Positions 23,432 to 32,747 of a stretch of 61,460 nt of DNA are shown one piece after another. Numbering within the stretch: the first letter of the stretch is position 1; each line of letters opens with the position of its first letter. The notes beneath the pieces were generated by a model. The model saw only the letters and a list, made by a program, of their open reading frames with translations. It was not told the origin of the DNA and did not search any database. This DNA is from an uncultured Planctomycetia bacterium (GTDB lineage: Bacteria > Planctomycetota > Phycisphaerae > FEN-1346 > JAACEH01): positions 1 through 61,460 of the forward strand of contig CAIYVX010000009.1 in assembly GCA_903929765.1 (NCBI GenBank). The letters run 5' to 3'. The position numbers and the translations under genes are program-made.

Positions 23432-25806
23432 ATGGACGTGATGAAGACCGAGGGCGGCTGAGCGACCCAGGTGGCGAGAGCATCGCCCGGGCCGGTCAGA
23501 TGTTCCCGGTTCCCTATGACCCAGTCAACCACTCCGAGGGGTTGCTGGCGCCCTACAATCCAACGGAACCGAAAACACCCCTGCGTCCGTGGAGCCTCGA
23601 GCGGCTCCTGCGGTTCAAGTGGACGGTCCTGGCCGTCGCCTTGCTGGTCGCCGCACCGGCCCTGGCGGCCATCTGGACCTTCAGTGTGCCCAAGTATACG
23701 GCGAAAGCCGAAGTTCGCGTGCGACCGATCATTCCTCGTTTGGTCTTCAACACGGAAGAAAACGGCATGATTCCGCTCTACCAGTCCTATATGAACACCC
23801 AGGTATCGATTATGCGCACGCCCTCGGTTCTGGAGCGGACGCTGGACCAGGCCGTTGTCCAAAACACAGGGTGGTACAAGACCGCCCCGAGGTCGATTCT
23901 GCGTCTGGGTTCGGCGCCCTCGCCGCTGGAACGGCTGCGGGACGACCTGTCGGTCAGCCCGCGCGGACAGACCGAAATTATCGACGTTTCGATGACTGCC
24001 CTGCGGGGCGAAGAGGCGGCGATCATCGTCAATGCGGTTTTGGATCAGTATATCAAGTACACCCGCGAGCAGTCAGACGCGACCGGCGACCTGCTGTATC
24101 GGAAGTTGACCGACGAACAGGAGTCGCTGGGCGCCGAGATTCAGGGCCGCGAAAAAACGGTGGCCATGCTGGCCAAGACGCTGGGGACCTCCACCCCCGA
24201 CCAGCTTGTTTCACAGATGCGGCTGCGTCTGGACGACTCGGAAAGAAAGCTCGAAACCTTGCAGCAAGGACTGGCGGTGGCCCAGTGGCAGGAAAAGGAA
24301 CTGACGGCCATGCTCCCCAAGGAGAACCCCAAGGAGAAGCCGGCGAATGACCCCTCGTCCGCCGTCCCGATCCAGAGGACTTCTCCGGCGCCCAGCCAGC
24401 CGCCATACGAAAGCGACGAACTCTGGCGCCAGTTCTACCATGATCTGGCGATGGTCAAGGTTCAAGCCCAGATTGAAGGCCAGAAACTCAAGGACACTCA
24501 TCCCCGGAAGATCGAACTTCAGGAGCACGTTGCTGCGTCCGAGAAGATGTTGCGCAGCCGCGAACAGGAATTGGATGCACAATGGAAGGCGCACCCCAAG
24601 GTATTAATGTCCTCCGGATTACCGACCATGACCGGCTCCAGTGTCAAGACCGGATCTGACGTCGGCAAGGAACTGGAGGCGGTTCGCCAACAGATCAAGC
24701 TGCTGAAGTTCCAGGAACAATTGCAGACCGAGGACACCCAGGCGCAGCGCGTGGCTTTCGAGCGGGTTTTTGAAAGCGCTCAGTTGCTCAACAAGGAAAA
24801 TGAAGCGATCCATTACAAGCGCGGGCTGTACGAAGCCGTTCGCACCCGCGTCGATCAGAAAGAAATGGAACGTAACGTGCCCGGCGCCATCGAGGTGCTG
24901 ACCCGGGCCACGCCGCCTTCGGAAGCCTCCAACGATCGCCGCCTGCTGATGTCCCAGTTGGCGTTGATCGGGGGCCTCGGCGCGGGGGTCGGCGTAGCCT
25001 TCCTGCGGGGCAGCACGACGCAGACGATTCACCAACTCGACGATCTCCACCAGGTGTCGACGAGTCCGTTTCTCGGACGACTGCCGTATATCCGGAGCAA
25101 GCCGCAGTCGCCGCTGGAGGGTGAGGAGCAGTTGCAGGAAGCGATTCGCATGCTGCGCACGGCGTTATTGCAACGAATCGACAGCCAGAAAGGCTGTATC
25201 GTCCAGGTCACCAGCGCCGAGCCGGGAGCCGGCAAGTCAACCATCGCGGCCATGCTGGCCAGCAGCCTGGCCCACTGCGGCAAGAAGGTTCTGCTGGTTG
25301 ACGCGGATTTGCGCAGCCCCACGTTTGCCAAGCGTTTCGGTGTTCCCCAGGATCCCGGTCTGCTTGGCGCCCTGATGGGCAAAAAGGACAGCGAGACTAT
25401 TCTCGGCACCGATACGCCGCGGCTGAGCATTCTGCCGGCAGGTTGCATGCACCATGTGGCCGATGCGGAACTGATGACCAATGGCGTCCTGACGGCCTGC
25501 TTCGAGCGGTGGCAGCAGCAATACGATCTCGTGCTGCTCGACAGTCCGCCCCTGCTGCCGGTGGCAGACGCCCGGATTCTGGCCTCAAAGGCTTATGGTT
25601 CGATCATGGTGGTGCGCGAGCGCCGCAGCCGGCGAGACAGCGTTTTCGAGGCTCTGAACTATCTCCAGACCGCCGGCGGCAATTTGCTTGGCGTGGTCTT
25701 CATCGGCTCCAAGGGACATGGAGGATACCCGTATTACTCCTATCGGTACGACTACGGCTCGGGAGCCAACAAATCATCAGACGGACACCATGAATCCCAT
25801 GTCTGA
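23428..25806 (+). CDS. Wzz/BY-kinase: chain-length regulator with tyrosine autokinase
   Basis: This 792-residue protein has a cytoplasmic Pro-rich N-terminus, a membrane helix at about 65-88 and a long periplasmic coiled-coil domain. A second membrane helix lies near 510-530, followed by a cytoplasmic BY-kinase. The kinase has Walker A GAGKST (about 600), LVDADLR (Walker A-prime), LLDSPPLL (Walker B) and a C-terminal tyrosine cluster YPYYSYRYDYG. BY-kinases autophosphorylate the tail and cycle between oligomer and monomer to set polymer length. One polypeptide carries both parts, as in proteobacterial Wzc, although the periplasmic domain is long. Confidence 0.92.
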   Translation: MNGRDEDRGRLSDPGGESIARAGQMFPVPYDPVNHSEGLLAPYNPTEPKTPLRPWSLERLLRFKWTVLAVALLVAAPALAAIWTFSVPKYTAKAEVRVRPIIPRLVFNTEENGMIPLYQSYMNTQVSIMRTPSVLERTLDQAVVQNTGWYKTAPRSILRLGSAPSPLERLRDDLSVSPRGQTEIIDVSMTALRGEEAAIIVNAVLDQYIKYTREQSDATGDLLYRKLTDEQESLGAEIQGREKTVAMLAKTLGTSTPDQLVSQMRLRLDDSERKLETLQQGLAVAQWQEKELTAMLPKENPKEKPANDPSSAVPIQRTSPAPSQPPYESDELWRQFYHDLAMVKVQAQIEGQKLKDTHPRKIELQEHVAASEKMLRSREQELDAQWKAHPKVLMSSGLPTMTGSSVKTGSDVGKELEAVRQQIKLLKFQEQLQTEDTQAQRVAFERVFESAQLLNKENEAIHYKRGLYEAVRTRVDQKEMERNVPGAIEVLTRATPPSEASNDRRLLMSQLALIGGLGAGVGVAFLRGSTTQTIHQLDDLHQVSTSPFLGRLPYIRSKPQSPLEGEEQLQEAIRMLRTALLQRIDSQKGCIVQVTSAEPGAGKSTIAAMLASSLAHCGKKVLLVDADLRSPTFAKRFGVPQDPGLLGALMGKKDSETILGTDTPRLSILPAGCMHHVADAELMTNGVLTACFERWQQQYDLVLLDSPPLLPVADARILASKAYGSIMVVRERRSRRDSVFEALNYLQTAGGNLLGVVFIGSKGHGGYPYYSYRYDYGSGANKSSDGHHESHV

Positions 25807-26962
25807 GTCAGGCCACTTAGAGATACGACCACTGGTCGAGCATCTGCGGGCCCTGGCCGTGCCGGCTCTGGGCCGGATGTATCGGTCGGAAGAGCGTCTG
25901 TTTGCCTTCCGCCTCCGGCGGACTCCGACCGGCGACGCGCTCGAGGGAATCAGCCGCCGCTACACGGCGATCAGCCTGATCGGGTTGGCGACGGAAGACG
26001 ACCGGGCCGTAGCCGAAGCCTTGCACGGGCAAAGCCTCGACGACGTGTGTGAGCATCTTATCCGTTCCGTCAACGGCACGAGCGAGTTGGGCGAGGCCGC
26101 CCTGGCGCTCTGGGCCGCCCGCCTGCTGCACCACTCGGCCGCGCGCGACGCCCTGCGTCACGTCCAGGAGCTCAAGCCTGTCCAGAGTCCCTGCACGACA
26201 GTCGAACTCTGCTGGTGCCTGACGGCCCTGTCGGTCGCGGGCAGCGCGGACCGCGACGACGGACTGGCCGAGGCCTTAGCGGCGCGCCTGTTGAGTCTCT
26301 ACTCCTCGTCGTCGTCCTTCTTCGCCCACTGGCCGACCGACGCGACCCCTTCCCGGCTGCGCGCCCACGTGGCCTGCTTCGCCGACCTGGTTTATCCGAT
26401 TCAGGCCCTGTCTTATTACTATCGCGCGACACGGCACGAGGCCGCACTGAGCGCGGCCCGTCACTGTGCGGCCCGGACCTGCGCTTTGCAGGGTCCAGAG
26501 GGCCAATGGTGGTGGCACTACGACATCCGAACGGGTCGCGTGATCGAAGGCTATCCGGTCTACTCGGTCCATCAAAACGCCATGGCGCCGATGGCCCTCT
26601 TCGCCCTCGAAGAGGCCGGCGGCGACGACTTCGCGGCCGCCGTCAGTCGCGGCTTGCAATGGCTCGCCTGCGCCCCGGAGATTCGCGGGTCTCTGATCGA
26701 CGACCGCGCGGGCATTATCTGGCGTAAAGTCGCCCGCCATGAATGCGGCAAGGCGGTTCGGACCGCCCAAGCCCTGGCCAGTCGTCTGCACCCGAGCCTG
26801 CGAGTCCCAGGTTTGAACTGGATCGCCCGTCCCGGCTGGATCGACTTCGAGAGTCGCCCCTACTGCATGGGCTGGCTTCTTCACGCCTGGCCGGCCGAGC
26901 GGGTCGCCCGGCTCGGTTCGCGCCCGGTCGCGCTCGGCCGTCCCACGGGAACGGGAACCTGA
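25790..26962 (+). CDS. conserved-looking EPS-operon protein of unknown function, probably alpha/alpha barrel
   Basis: This 390-residue soluble protein has no signal peptide. It is made of repeated helix pairs rich in Ala/Leu. Its most conserved-looking stretch is GQWWWHYDIRTGRVIEGYP, followed by VYSVHQNAMAPMAL. The pattern is that of an alpha/alpha-toroid such as those of glycoside hydrolases, lyases and terpene cyclases, with aromatic and acidic residues that could bind sugar. I cannot name a family. The ATG at 25790 overlaps the kinase gene by 17 bp. Absence of a signal suggests it works in the cytoplasm, on a precursor rather than on exported polymer. Confidence 0.7.
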   Translation: MNPMSESGHLEIRPLVEHLRALAVPALGRMYRSEERLFAFRLRRTPTGDALEGISRRYTAISLIGLATEDDRAVAEALHGQSLDDVCEHLIRSVNGTSELGEAALALWAARLLHHSAARDALRHVQELKPVQSPCTTVELCWCLTALSVAGSADRDDGLAEALAARLLSLYSSSSSFFAHWPTDATPSRLRAHVACFADLVYPIQALSYYYRATRHEAALSAARHCAARTCALQGPEGQWWWHYDIRTGRVIEGYPVYSVHQNAMAPMALFALEEAGGDDFAAAVSRGLQWLACAPEIRGSLIDDRAGIIWRKVARHECGKAVRTAQALASRLHPSLRVPGLNWIARPGWIDFESRPYCMGWLLHAWPAERVARLGSRPVALGRPTGTGT

Positions 26963-26963
26963 C

Positions 26964-28361
26964 ATGCGTGTCTATGCCCTATATACAGTCGTGGCCGCCC
27001 TGTGCGTCTACGCCTGGCGCAACTGGTTCTACTCCCTCTGCGGCCTGATCGTCCTGATGGCCTTCATTCAGCATGAGGACATGCCCAAGAGCATCGGCGA
27101 TGTCCAGGGCCTGAACCCCTGGAACATCCTGCTGGTATTCGTCATCCTCTCCTGGGCCGTCCATCGTCGCCACGAGGGCCTGGTCTGGGATCTGCCGCGT
27201 CCGGTGACGGTCCTGTTGCTGCTCTACCTGGGAGTGGTGCTGGTCGGGTTCGGGCGAATGATGGTCGACCTGAAGCATATGGGGTCGGATTCGATCTCCA
27301 CGCTTATCAGTGAACAGCTCATCAATACGGTCAAGTGGGTCATCCCGGGGCTGCTCCTTTTCGATGGTTGCCGCACTCGCCGCCGGCTGGTAGTCGCCCT
27401 GCTGGCTCTGACGGTACTCTACAGCGCCGTGGCTCTTCAACTGGCCTATCGCCTGCCGACCAGTTGCGCCATTGGCGGAGGCGAGGAGACGCAGCACATA
27501 CGCCTTAAGATCACCAGCGAACTGGGGTACAGCACCTGCGACATGTCCACCATGCTGGCCGGGGCCTCGTGGGCCTTCCTGGCTTTTTTGCCCCTGGCCC
27601 GCAAGAACTGGCAGAAGGCTCTGATTATCGGCGGAGTTCTTCTGGTGACCTACGGCCAGGCCCTCACGGGAGGCCGAGCGGGTTACCTGGCCTGGGGCGC
27701 CGTGGGTCTGATCATGTGCCTGGTCAAGTGGCGCAAGTACCTGTTCCTGGCCCCCATCGTTCCCTTATTGCTCTATGTCGTCTTCCCGGCGTCGGCCGAG
27801 CGCATGCTGGAAGGCTTTTCCAGCCAGAACGTGGCCGGGGAAACGACCACCGACGATTACGCGGTCACGTCCGGGCGTTCCCTGGCCTGGCCTTTCGTGA
27901 TCGATAAGATCGGCGAGTCCCCCGGCTTCGGCTATGGGCGGGAGGCCATGGTCCGCACGGGCCTGATGGGATTGATTCAGACCCAATACCCGGGCGAGAA
28001 CTTTCCGCATCCCCACAACGCCTATCTCGAGTGGTTGCTCGACAACGGTATCGTGGGCCTGCTCCCGCTAATCGGGTTTTTCGGTTTCGCCATTTATTGC
28101 TCGGCGCGTCTGTTCCGCGACGGCAATCCGTATCTCGCGGCCGCCGGGGGGATGGCTCTGGCGCTCCTGTTGGCCCAACTTCTTGGGGGCATTGGCGCCC
28201 AACATTTCTATCCCAGGGAGAGCGCCCTGGGAATGTGGGCGGCGCTCTTTCTGATGTTTCGGGCGTATGTGGAGCGGACCCGCTCCACGAAACTCGCGGG
28301 GAAGCAGTTCCTTCCGGCCAGGCGCAGCTATCCTGTCTCCCGCCTTTTCGTGACCCGGTGA
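26964..28361 (+). CDS. Wzy-like O-antigen polymerase/ligase
   Basis: This 465-residue protein has about ten to twelve membrane segments and the large periplasmic loop typical of the O-antigen ligase/polymerase family. Near the middle is the conserved GGRAGYLAWG, and near the end PHPHNAYLEWLLDNG, where histidine-rich motifs are characteristic. It probably joins repeat units at the periplasmic face under control of the Wzz/BY-kinase. The start is 1 bp after the previous stop. Ligase and polymerase functions cannot be separated by sequence alone; context favours polymerase. Confidence 0.85.
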   Translation: MRVYALYTVVAALCVYAWRNWFYSLCGLIVLMAFIQHEDMPKSIGDVQGLNPWNILLVFVILSWAVHRRHEGLVWDLPRPVTVLLLLYLGVVLVGFGRMMVDLKHMGSDSISTLISEQLINTVKWVIPGLLLFDGCRTRRRLVVALLALTVLYSAVALQLAYRLPTSCAIGGGEETQHIRLKITSELGYSTCDMSTMLAGASWAFLAFLPLARKNWQKALIIGGVLLVTYGQALTGGRAGYLAWGAVGLIMCLVKWRKYLFLAPIVPLLLYVVFPASAERMLEGFSSQNVAGETTTDDYAVTSGRSLAWPFVIDKIGESPGFGYGREAMVRTGLMGLIQTQYPGENFPHPHNAYLEWLLDNGIVGLLPLIGFFGFAIYCSARLFRDGNPYLAAAGGMALALLLAQLLGGIGAQHFYPRESALGMWAALFLMFRAYVERTRSTKLAGKQFLPARRSYPVSRLFVTR

Positions 28362-28374
28362 AACAAGAAACCCA

Positions 28375-29346
28375 ATGCCGACGTTAGCCTACATCCTGTC
28401 CGCCAGCCATTCGGGTTCAACCCTGCTGGCCATGCTTCTCAACAGCCATCCTGGCGCCTGTAGTGTCGGCGAGCTGAAACTGACCAGCCTGGGGGATGTG
28501 GATCGTTACCCCTGTTCCTGCGGCGACCTGCTCCGGTCCTGCCCTTTCTGGCGTCAGGTGAGCGCGGCCATGAGCCGCCGCGGCGTTTCGCTGGACCTGG
28601 CGGACGCCCACACCAGCCTCAACGCCGGAGGAACTCCATACACTCGGCGGCTGCTCCGGCCGCTTCTGCGTCCGCCCTTTCTGGAAAAGGTCCGCGACCT
28701 GGCTTTGGGCTTGTCGCCGCAATGGTCGAGGCAAATCCAGTCGTTCCGCCAAAGAAATCTGGCCCTCATTGAAAGTCTCAGCGAGATTTCGGGGGCCCGG
28801 GTAATTGTCGACTCGTCAAAATTAGGCCTGCGTCTGAAATATCTGCTGACCATTGCGCAACTGGAGGTCAAAGTCATCCGGCTGATCCGCGACGGCCGCG
28901 GGGTGGCCCTGACCTACACCGATCCCGCGCAGTACGCCGACACGACGAACCCGGCCTTGCGTGGCGGCGGCACCGGGGGTGGCCGGGAGCGCGAACGGCT
29001 CTCCATCGCGGCGGCGGCTCGGGAATGGCGGCGCAGCAACGAAGAGGCCGAGAATGCGATTCGCACCCTGAAGCCGCAGCAATGGATCGAGGTGCGTTAC
29101 GAAGAACTGTGTGCGGCGCCTGGGACCGTTTTGTCGCGAGTCTTCGGGCACCTTAATTTGGAGCCGCAACAGGCCGCCGCCGATTTCCGCTCCGTGGCGC
29201 ACCACGTGGTCGGCAATGGGATGAGGCTTGACACCACGTCGGAGGTGCGGCTGGACGAGCGCTGGCGGTCGAGCCTGTCGTCGGGCGATTTGCGGCAGTT
29301 TGAAACCGAGGCGGGAAACCTGAATCGATACTATGGATACATCTGA
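28375..29346 (+). CDS. PAPS-dependent sulfotransferase family protein
   Basis: This 323-residue protein shows the PAPS-binding 5-prime loop SASHSGSTLLAMLLNSHP (about 8-25) and a 3-prime-binding region VIRLIRDGRGVALTY with an arginine and following residues. It also has VIVDSSKLGLRLKYL in the middle and a C-terminal EVRYEELC. It should move sulfate from PAPS to a hydroxyl of a sugar or lipid-linked intermediate. No PAPS-synthesis genes are nearby. It overlaps the flippase gene by 14 bp, so a sulfated repeat unit is likely, although sulfation of another substrate is possible. Confidence 0.82.
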   Translation: MPTLAYILSASHSGSTLLAMLLNSHPGACSVGELKLTSLGDVDRYPCSCGDLLRSCPFWRQVSAAMSRRGVSLDLADAHTSLNAGGTPYTRRLLRPLLRPPFLEKVRDLALGLSPQWSRQIQSFRQRNLALIESLSEISGARVIVDSSKLGLRLKYLLTIAQLEVKVIRLIRDGRGVALTYTDPAQYADTTNPALRGGGTGGGRERERLSIAAAAREWRRSNEEAENAIRTLKPQQWIEVRYEELCAAPGTVLSRVFGHLNLEPQQAAADFRSVAHHVVGNGMRLDTTSEVRLDERWRSSLSSGDLRQFETEAGNLNRYYGYI

Positions 29347-31015
29347 TACCGTGTCATCGAGCGCGAAAACCGGGCCAGTTCCCGGCCCCGCACCCGGCGC
29401 AAGCCCCGCCGCGTCCGGGGCCGACTTGACCGGCCGCAGCCGCATGATGCGCAACGTGCTGACCAGTTGGGCGGCCTACCTGGTCTACATTGTGGCCGGG
29501 TTCGTCATGCCGCACCTGATCGACCGCCACATCGGCCAGGAGTCGCTGGGCGTCTGGGACTTCGGCTGGTCGCTGGTCGGCTACTTCGGCCTGGTGTCCG
29601 GCGGCGTAACGTCGGCGATCAGCCGCTATGTGGCCCACTACCGCGCCATCGGCGAAACCGAGTTGCTGAACACCACGGTGAGTACCGGCTGGGCGATGTA
29701 CCTTTGCACGTCCATGCTGGTTCTGGGCTTGACGGTGCTGACCGTGGCCTTGATTCCGGTTATGTTTGCCACACGCCTTGGGGACCATGTCCAGGACGCT
29801 CAGTGGGTGGTTTTTCTGCTCGGCATCAGCCTGGTAATCCAGTTTCTGTTCTCCGTCTTCACGGGAGTTATCACCGGCTGCCACCGCTGGGGCATCCACA
29901 ACGCCATCAGCGCCGGATCGTATGCCGTGGCAGTTGTGGGGATGATTATCGCCGTGCTGGCCGGAGGCGGGCTTCGCTGGCTGGCGGTCATGTCGCTGTT
30001 GGGCGAAGTCATCGCGGCGCTGGCCCGCTTTGTGGCGGCGCGCCGGGTCTGCCCGGAACTGCATATCTCGTCACGCCGGATGCGTCTCAAGCACGCCGGG
30101 GAGATGCTTCGTTTCGGCGGCAAGTCTCTGCTGGGGTCCGTCGGGGAACTGCTCTTGTATAAGACCACCAACCTGATCATCCTGGGGTACCTTGGTCCTG
30201 CGGCCATCGCCCTCTACGCCCGACCGGCCTCGCTGGTCTCCCAAGCCGCGACGATGGTAAACAAGTTCGCCTATGTTCTGACGCCCACGGCCAGCGCCCT
30301 TCATTCGAAGAACGACCCGGCGGCGCTGCGGGAAATGTGGATCAAAGCGGGAACCTATAGTCTTTACATCGCCCTGCCGATGGTCCTGGTGATCGCCATT
30401 GCCGGCGGCACGCTGCTGGAGCTCTGGATGGGCAAGGGCTATCGCAACAGCAGCCTGATCGCGGTTCTGGCCCTGGGACATCTGGCGTATATTCAGCAGC
30501 GGACCTCCTACCAGGTCTTGATGGGCATCGGTCGTCACGGTTTTCCGGCCGTGGTGATGGTGGTCGTAGCCCTGTGTGCGGCCGGCCTCTCTCTGTTGTT
30601 CCTTGGCCCGCTGCATCTGGGGCTGGTCAGCGTGGCGTTTGCCGTCACCATCCCGTTGACGGCGGCCAACCTGTTCGTGGTGCCGCTGTACGCCTGCCGG
30701 ATCATGCAGATGTCCTACCTCCAGTATGTTCGTCAGACCATGACGAAGCCCGTTCTGGCAACGGCGCCGCTGGGCGCCTGCTTGTTCGGCGCCCAGTACT
30801 TGTTTCCTGAGAACGGCATAGCCGCCTTGCTCCTGGGGCTGGCTTGCGGCGGCGCCATTACCGCCGTCATCTACTGGAAATATGTGCTGCCCGAGGCCTT
30901 GCGGCAAAGCGTGATTCGCTTTCTGCCGTGGGGACGTCAGCCGTCCGGCGCCGGCGCCACAGAGCCACTGCTGATCGCGCCGCCGGCGTCAGATGGCCGA
31001 AGGGAGGCGCCGTGA
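29333..31015 (+). CDS. Wzx-like polysaccharide flippase
   Basis: This 560-residue protein has a Pro/Ala-rich cytoplasmic tail of about 35 residues, then about 12-14 membrane segments. The start RNVLTSWAAYLVYIVAGFVM and GRFD-like motifs are typical of the MATE/MOP superfamily polysaccharide exporters. It should flip the completed lipid-linked repeat unit across the inner membrane. It overlaps the sulfotransferase by 14 bp and its stop overlaps the next GTG (GTGA). Confidence 0.88.
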   Translation: MDTSDTVSSSAKTGPVPGPAPGASPAASGADLTGRSRMMRNVLTSWAAYLVYIVAGFVMPHLIDRHIGQESLGVWDFGWSLVGYFGLVSGGVTSAISRYVAHYRAIGETELLNTTVSTGWAMYLCTSMLVLGLTVLTVALIPVMFATRLGDHVQDAQWVVFLLGISLVIQFLFSVFTGVITGCHRWGIHNAISAGSYAVAVVGMIIAVLAGGGLRWLAVMSLLGEVIAALARFVAARRVCPELHISSRRMRLKHAGEMLRFGGKSLLGSVGELLLYKTTNLIILGYLGPAAIALYARPASLVSQAATMVNKFAYVLTPTASALHSKNDPAALREMWIKAGTYSLYIALPMVLVIAIAGGTLLELWMGKGYRNSSLIAVLALGHLAYIQQRTSYQVLMGIGRHGFPAVVMVVVALCAAGLSLLFLGPLHLGLVSVAFAVTIPLTAANLFVVPLYACRIMQMSYLQYVRQTMTKPVLATAPLGACLFGAQYLFPENGIAALLLGLACGGAITAVIYWKYVLPEALRQSVIRFLPWGRQPSGAGATEPLLIAPPASDGRREAP

Positions 31016-32706
31016 GCCACGCGCCTGCCCAGGAACTGAAGTCTGGCAGAATCAAGACGCTTGGTGTTTTGGCGGTTCTGATCATACTGGCTGGTGTTCC
31101 GCGGTTGGCGGACCTGGGACACGAGATCGGCTGCGACGAATCAGCCTGGCTTCACCGCTCGATCAATTTTGTGACGGCCGTGAAGTCCGGACATTTCGAA
31201 GACACCTGCCAAGGACCTCATCCGGGGGTGACGGTGATGGCGCTGTCCGGTCTGAGCGAGGCCGCCTACGTGGGCGCAGTATTGTCATCGGAGGGGAAGA
31301 AGCTCGACGATATGCCGGCCGAAGACAGAACCTATGTGGGGTTCACGCGGCATTTCCCGCGGGCATATTTTTTCGCCAAATTGCCGGTGGCCGTTCTGTC
31401 TGTGGCGTGTGTTCTGGCGGCGTTCTTTTTTCTGCGCGTGCTTGTCGGCGGGCTAGCAGCCGCCGTGGCGGCCGGTCTATTGGCCCTTGAACCGTTCCTG
31501 ATCGCCCACGCCAGAATCGCGTGCATCGACTCGACCTTCGCCATGCTGATGACGTGCGCCCTGCTTTCGTTTGTCTGCTTCGTGAAATTAAGGCGGCGCC
31601 GATACCTGATCGCATCGGCCGTGCTGGCGGGTTTGACCGTGCTGACCCGTTCCGCCGGCGTTGTTTTGTTCCCGGTATGCGCCGTGCTATATGTCATAGC
31701 CACCTGGACGGACCAGGGCTACTCGTGGCGAGTCTGGGCCAAGGCGCTACCTGGAATGGTCCGCGAGGGCCTTCAGTATCTGGCGATTTCGGCGGTGGTT
31801 TTCGTGGCGCTGTTTCCCGCCATGTGGGTAGCGCCGCTGAAGACCATCGGGCGGATCGGTGGCGCGGTTTCCACGAATATCACGGCGGACAACCCGAAAG
31901 GGAATCCCGAGTTCTACGTCGCTCAAAAATTCTACTTTAAAGGCGAGACCGTCAACGATCCCGGTCCGAGCTACTACGGTTGGGTCTTGCTTTATCGGAC
32001 CAGCCCCCTAGTCCTGTTGTTGGCCTGCGCCGCAGCAGTTCATTTACTGGCCTTCGGCCGAAGGATGGAGCCGGGAGCCAGACTGGTGCAAGGAGCAATG
32101 CTCATTTATGGCATTGTTTATATTGTGGGCATGTCGCTGATTTCCTATAAACAGGACCGCTGGTTCCTTCCGGCCCTGGCGGCCCTGGTGATCATGGCGG
32201 GGGTCGAGCTGGCCGTCCTGCTGAGTATGCCGGCCCAGCGTCTGCGGGGCGCGTTGCGCGGCGCTCCGGCCCTGGTGACATCGGCGGCGCTGCTGGTCAC
32301 GGGCGTGGTGACGTGTTACCCGTTGGTTCAATTACAGCCCAATTACCTGAGCTACTTCAACCCCGTCTTCTACGGGCCAGAGAAAGTCTGGCACGATCAC
32401 GTGGTGGGCTTCGGCGAAGGCCTGCATGAAGCCGCGCAGTATTTGAACGGCAAACCAGGGGCGGAGAATTTGACAGTTGCCTCATCCACGGACACCGCCT
32501 TCTCGCCCTTCTTCGTCGGCAGGACCATCGAGCTTGAAGACTTGCAGCAAGGGCGCCGCGCCGACTACCTGGTGCTTTACGCGCACTACGTTCAACAGCA
32601 GTTGGTTCCAACGATTACCAATGCTTATTATCCGAGTCGGACCCCGGAATGCACCATTACTATCAACGGGATAGAGTACGCGTGGATCTACAAGATCGCA
32701 CCGTAG
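31012..32706 (+). CDS. GT-C (PMT-like) membrane glycosyltransferase
   Basis: This 564-residue protein starts with a short cytoplasmic tail and one membrane helix. An acidic loop follows with GCDESAWL, a DE motif expected for a GT-C enzyme using a lipid-linked donor, then about ten further membrane helices and a C-terminal periplasmic domain (from about 470). GT-C enzymes transfer sugar from a polyprenyl-phosphate donor on the periplasmic side. GTG 31012, with AGGGAGG 10 bp upstream and a GTGA overlap, is preferred; the frame is open back to 30844 within the flippase gene. Acceptor unknown. Confidence 0.8.
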   Translation: MSHAPAQELKSGRIKTLGVLAVLIILAGVPRLADLGHEIGCDESAWLHRSINFVTAVKSGHFEDTCQGPHPGVTVMALSGLSEAAYVGAVLSSEGKKLDDMPAEDRTYVGFTRHFPRAYFFAKLPVAVLSVACVLAAFFFLRVLVGGLAAAVAAGLLALEPFLIAHARIACIDSTFAMLMTCALLSFVCFVKLRRRRYLIASAVLAGLTVLTRSAGVVLFPVCAVLYVIATWTDQGYSWRVWAKALPGMVREGLQYLAISAVVFVALFPAMWVAPLKTIGRIGGAVSTNITADNPKGNPEFYVAQKFYFKGETVNDPGPSYYGWVLLYRTSPLVLLLACAAAVHLLAFGRRMEPGARLVQGAMLIYGIVYIVGMSLISYKQDRWFLPALAALVIMAGVELAVLLSMPAQRLRGALRGAPALVTSAALLVTGVVTCYPLVQLQPNYLSYFNPVFYGPEKVWHDHVVGFGEGLHEAAQYLNGKPGAENLTVASSTDTAFSPFFVGRTIELEDLQQGRRADYLVLYAHYVQQQLVPTITNAYYPSRTPECTITINGIEYAWIYKIAP

Positions 32707-32747
32707 AGAAACGCACCAGCGGTGTTTGACCGCCGAAAGGAAGCGTC

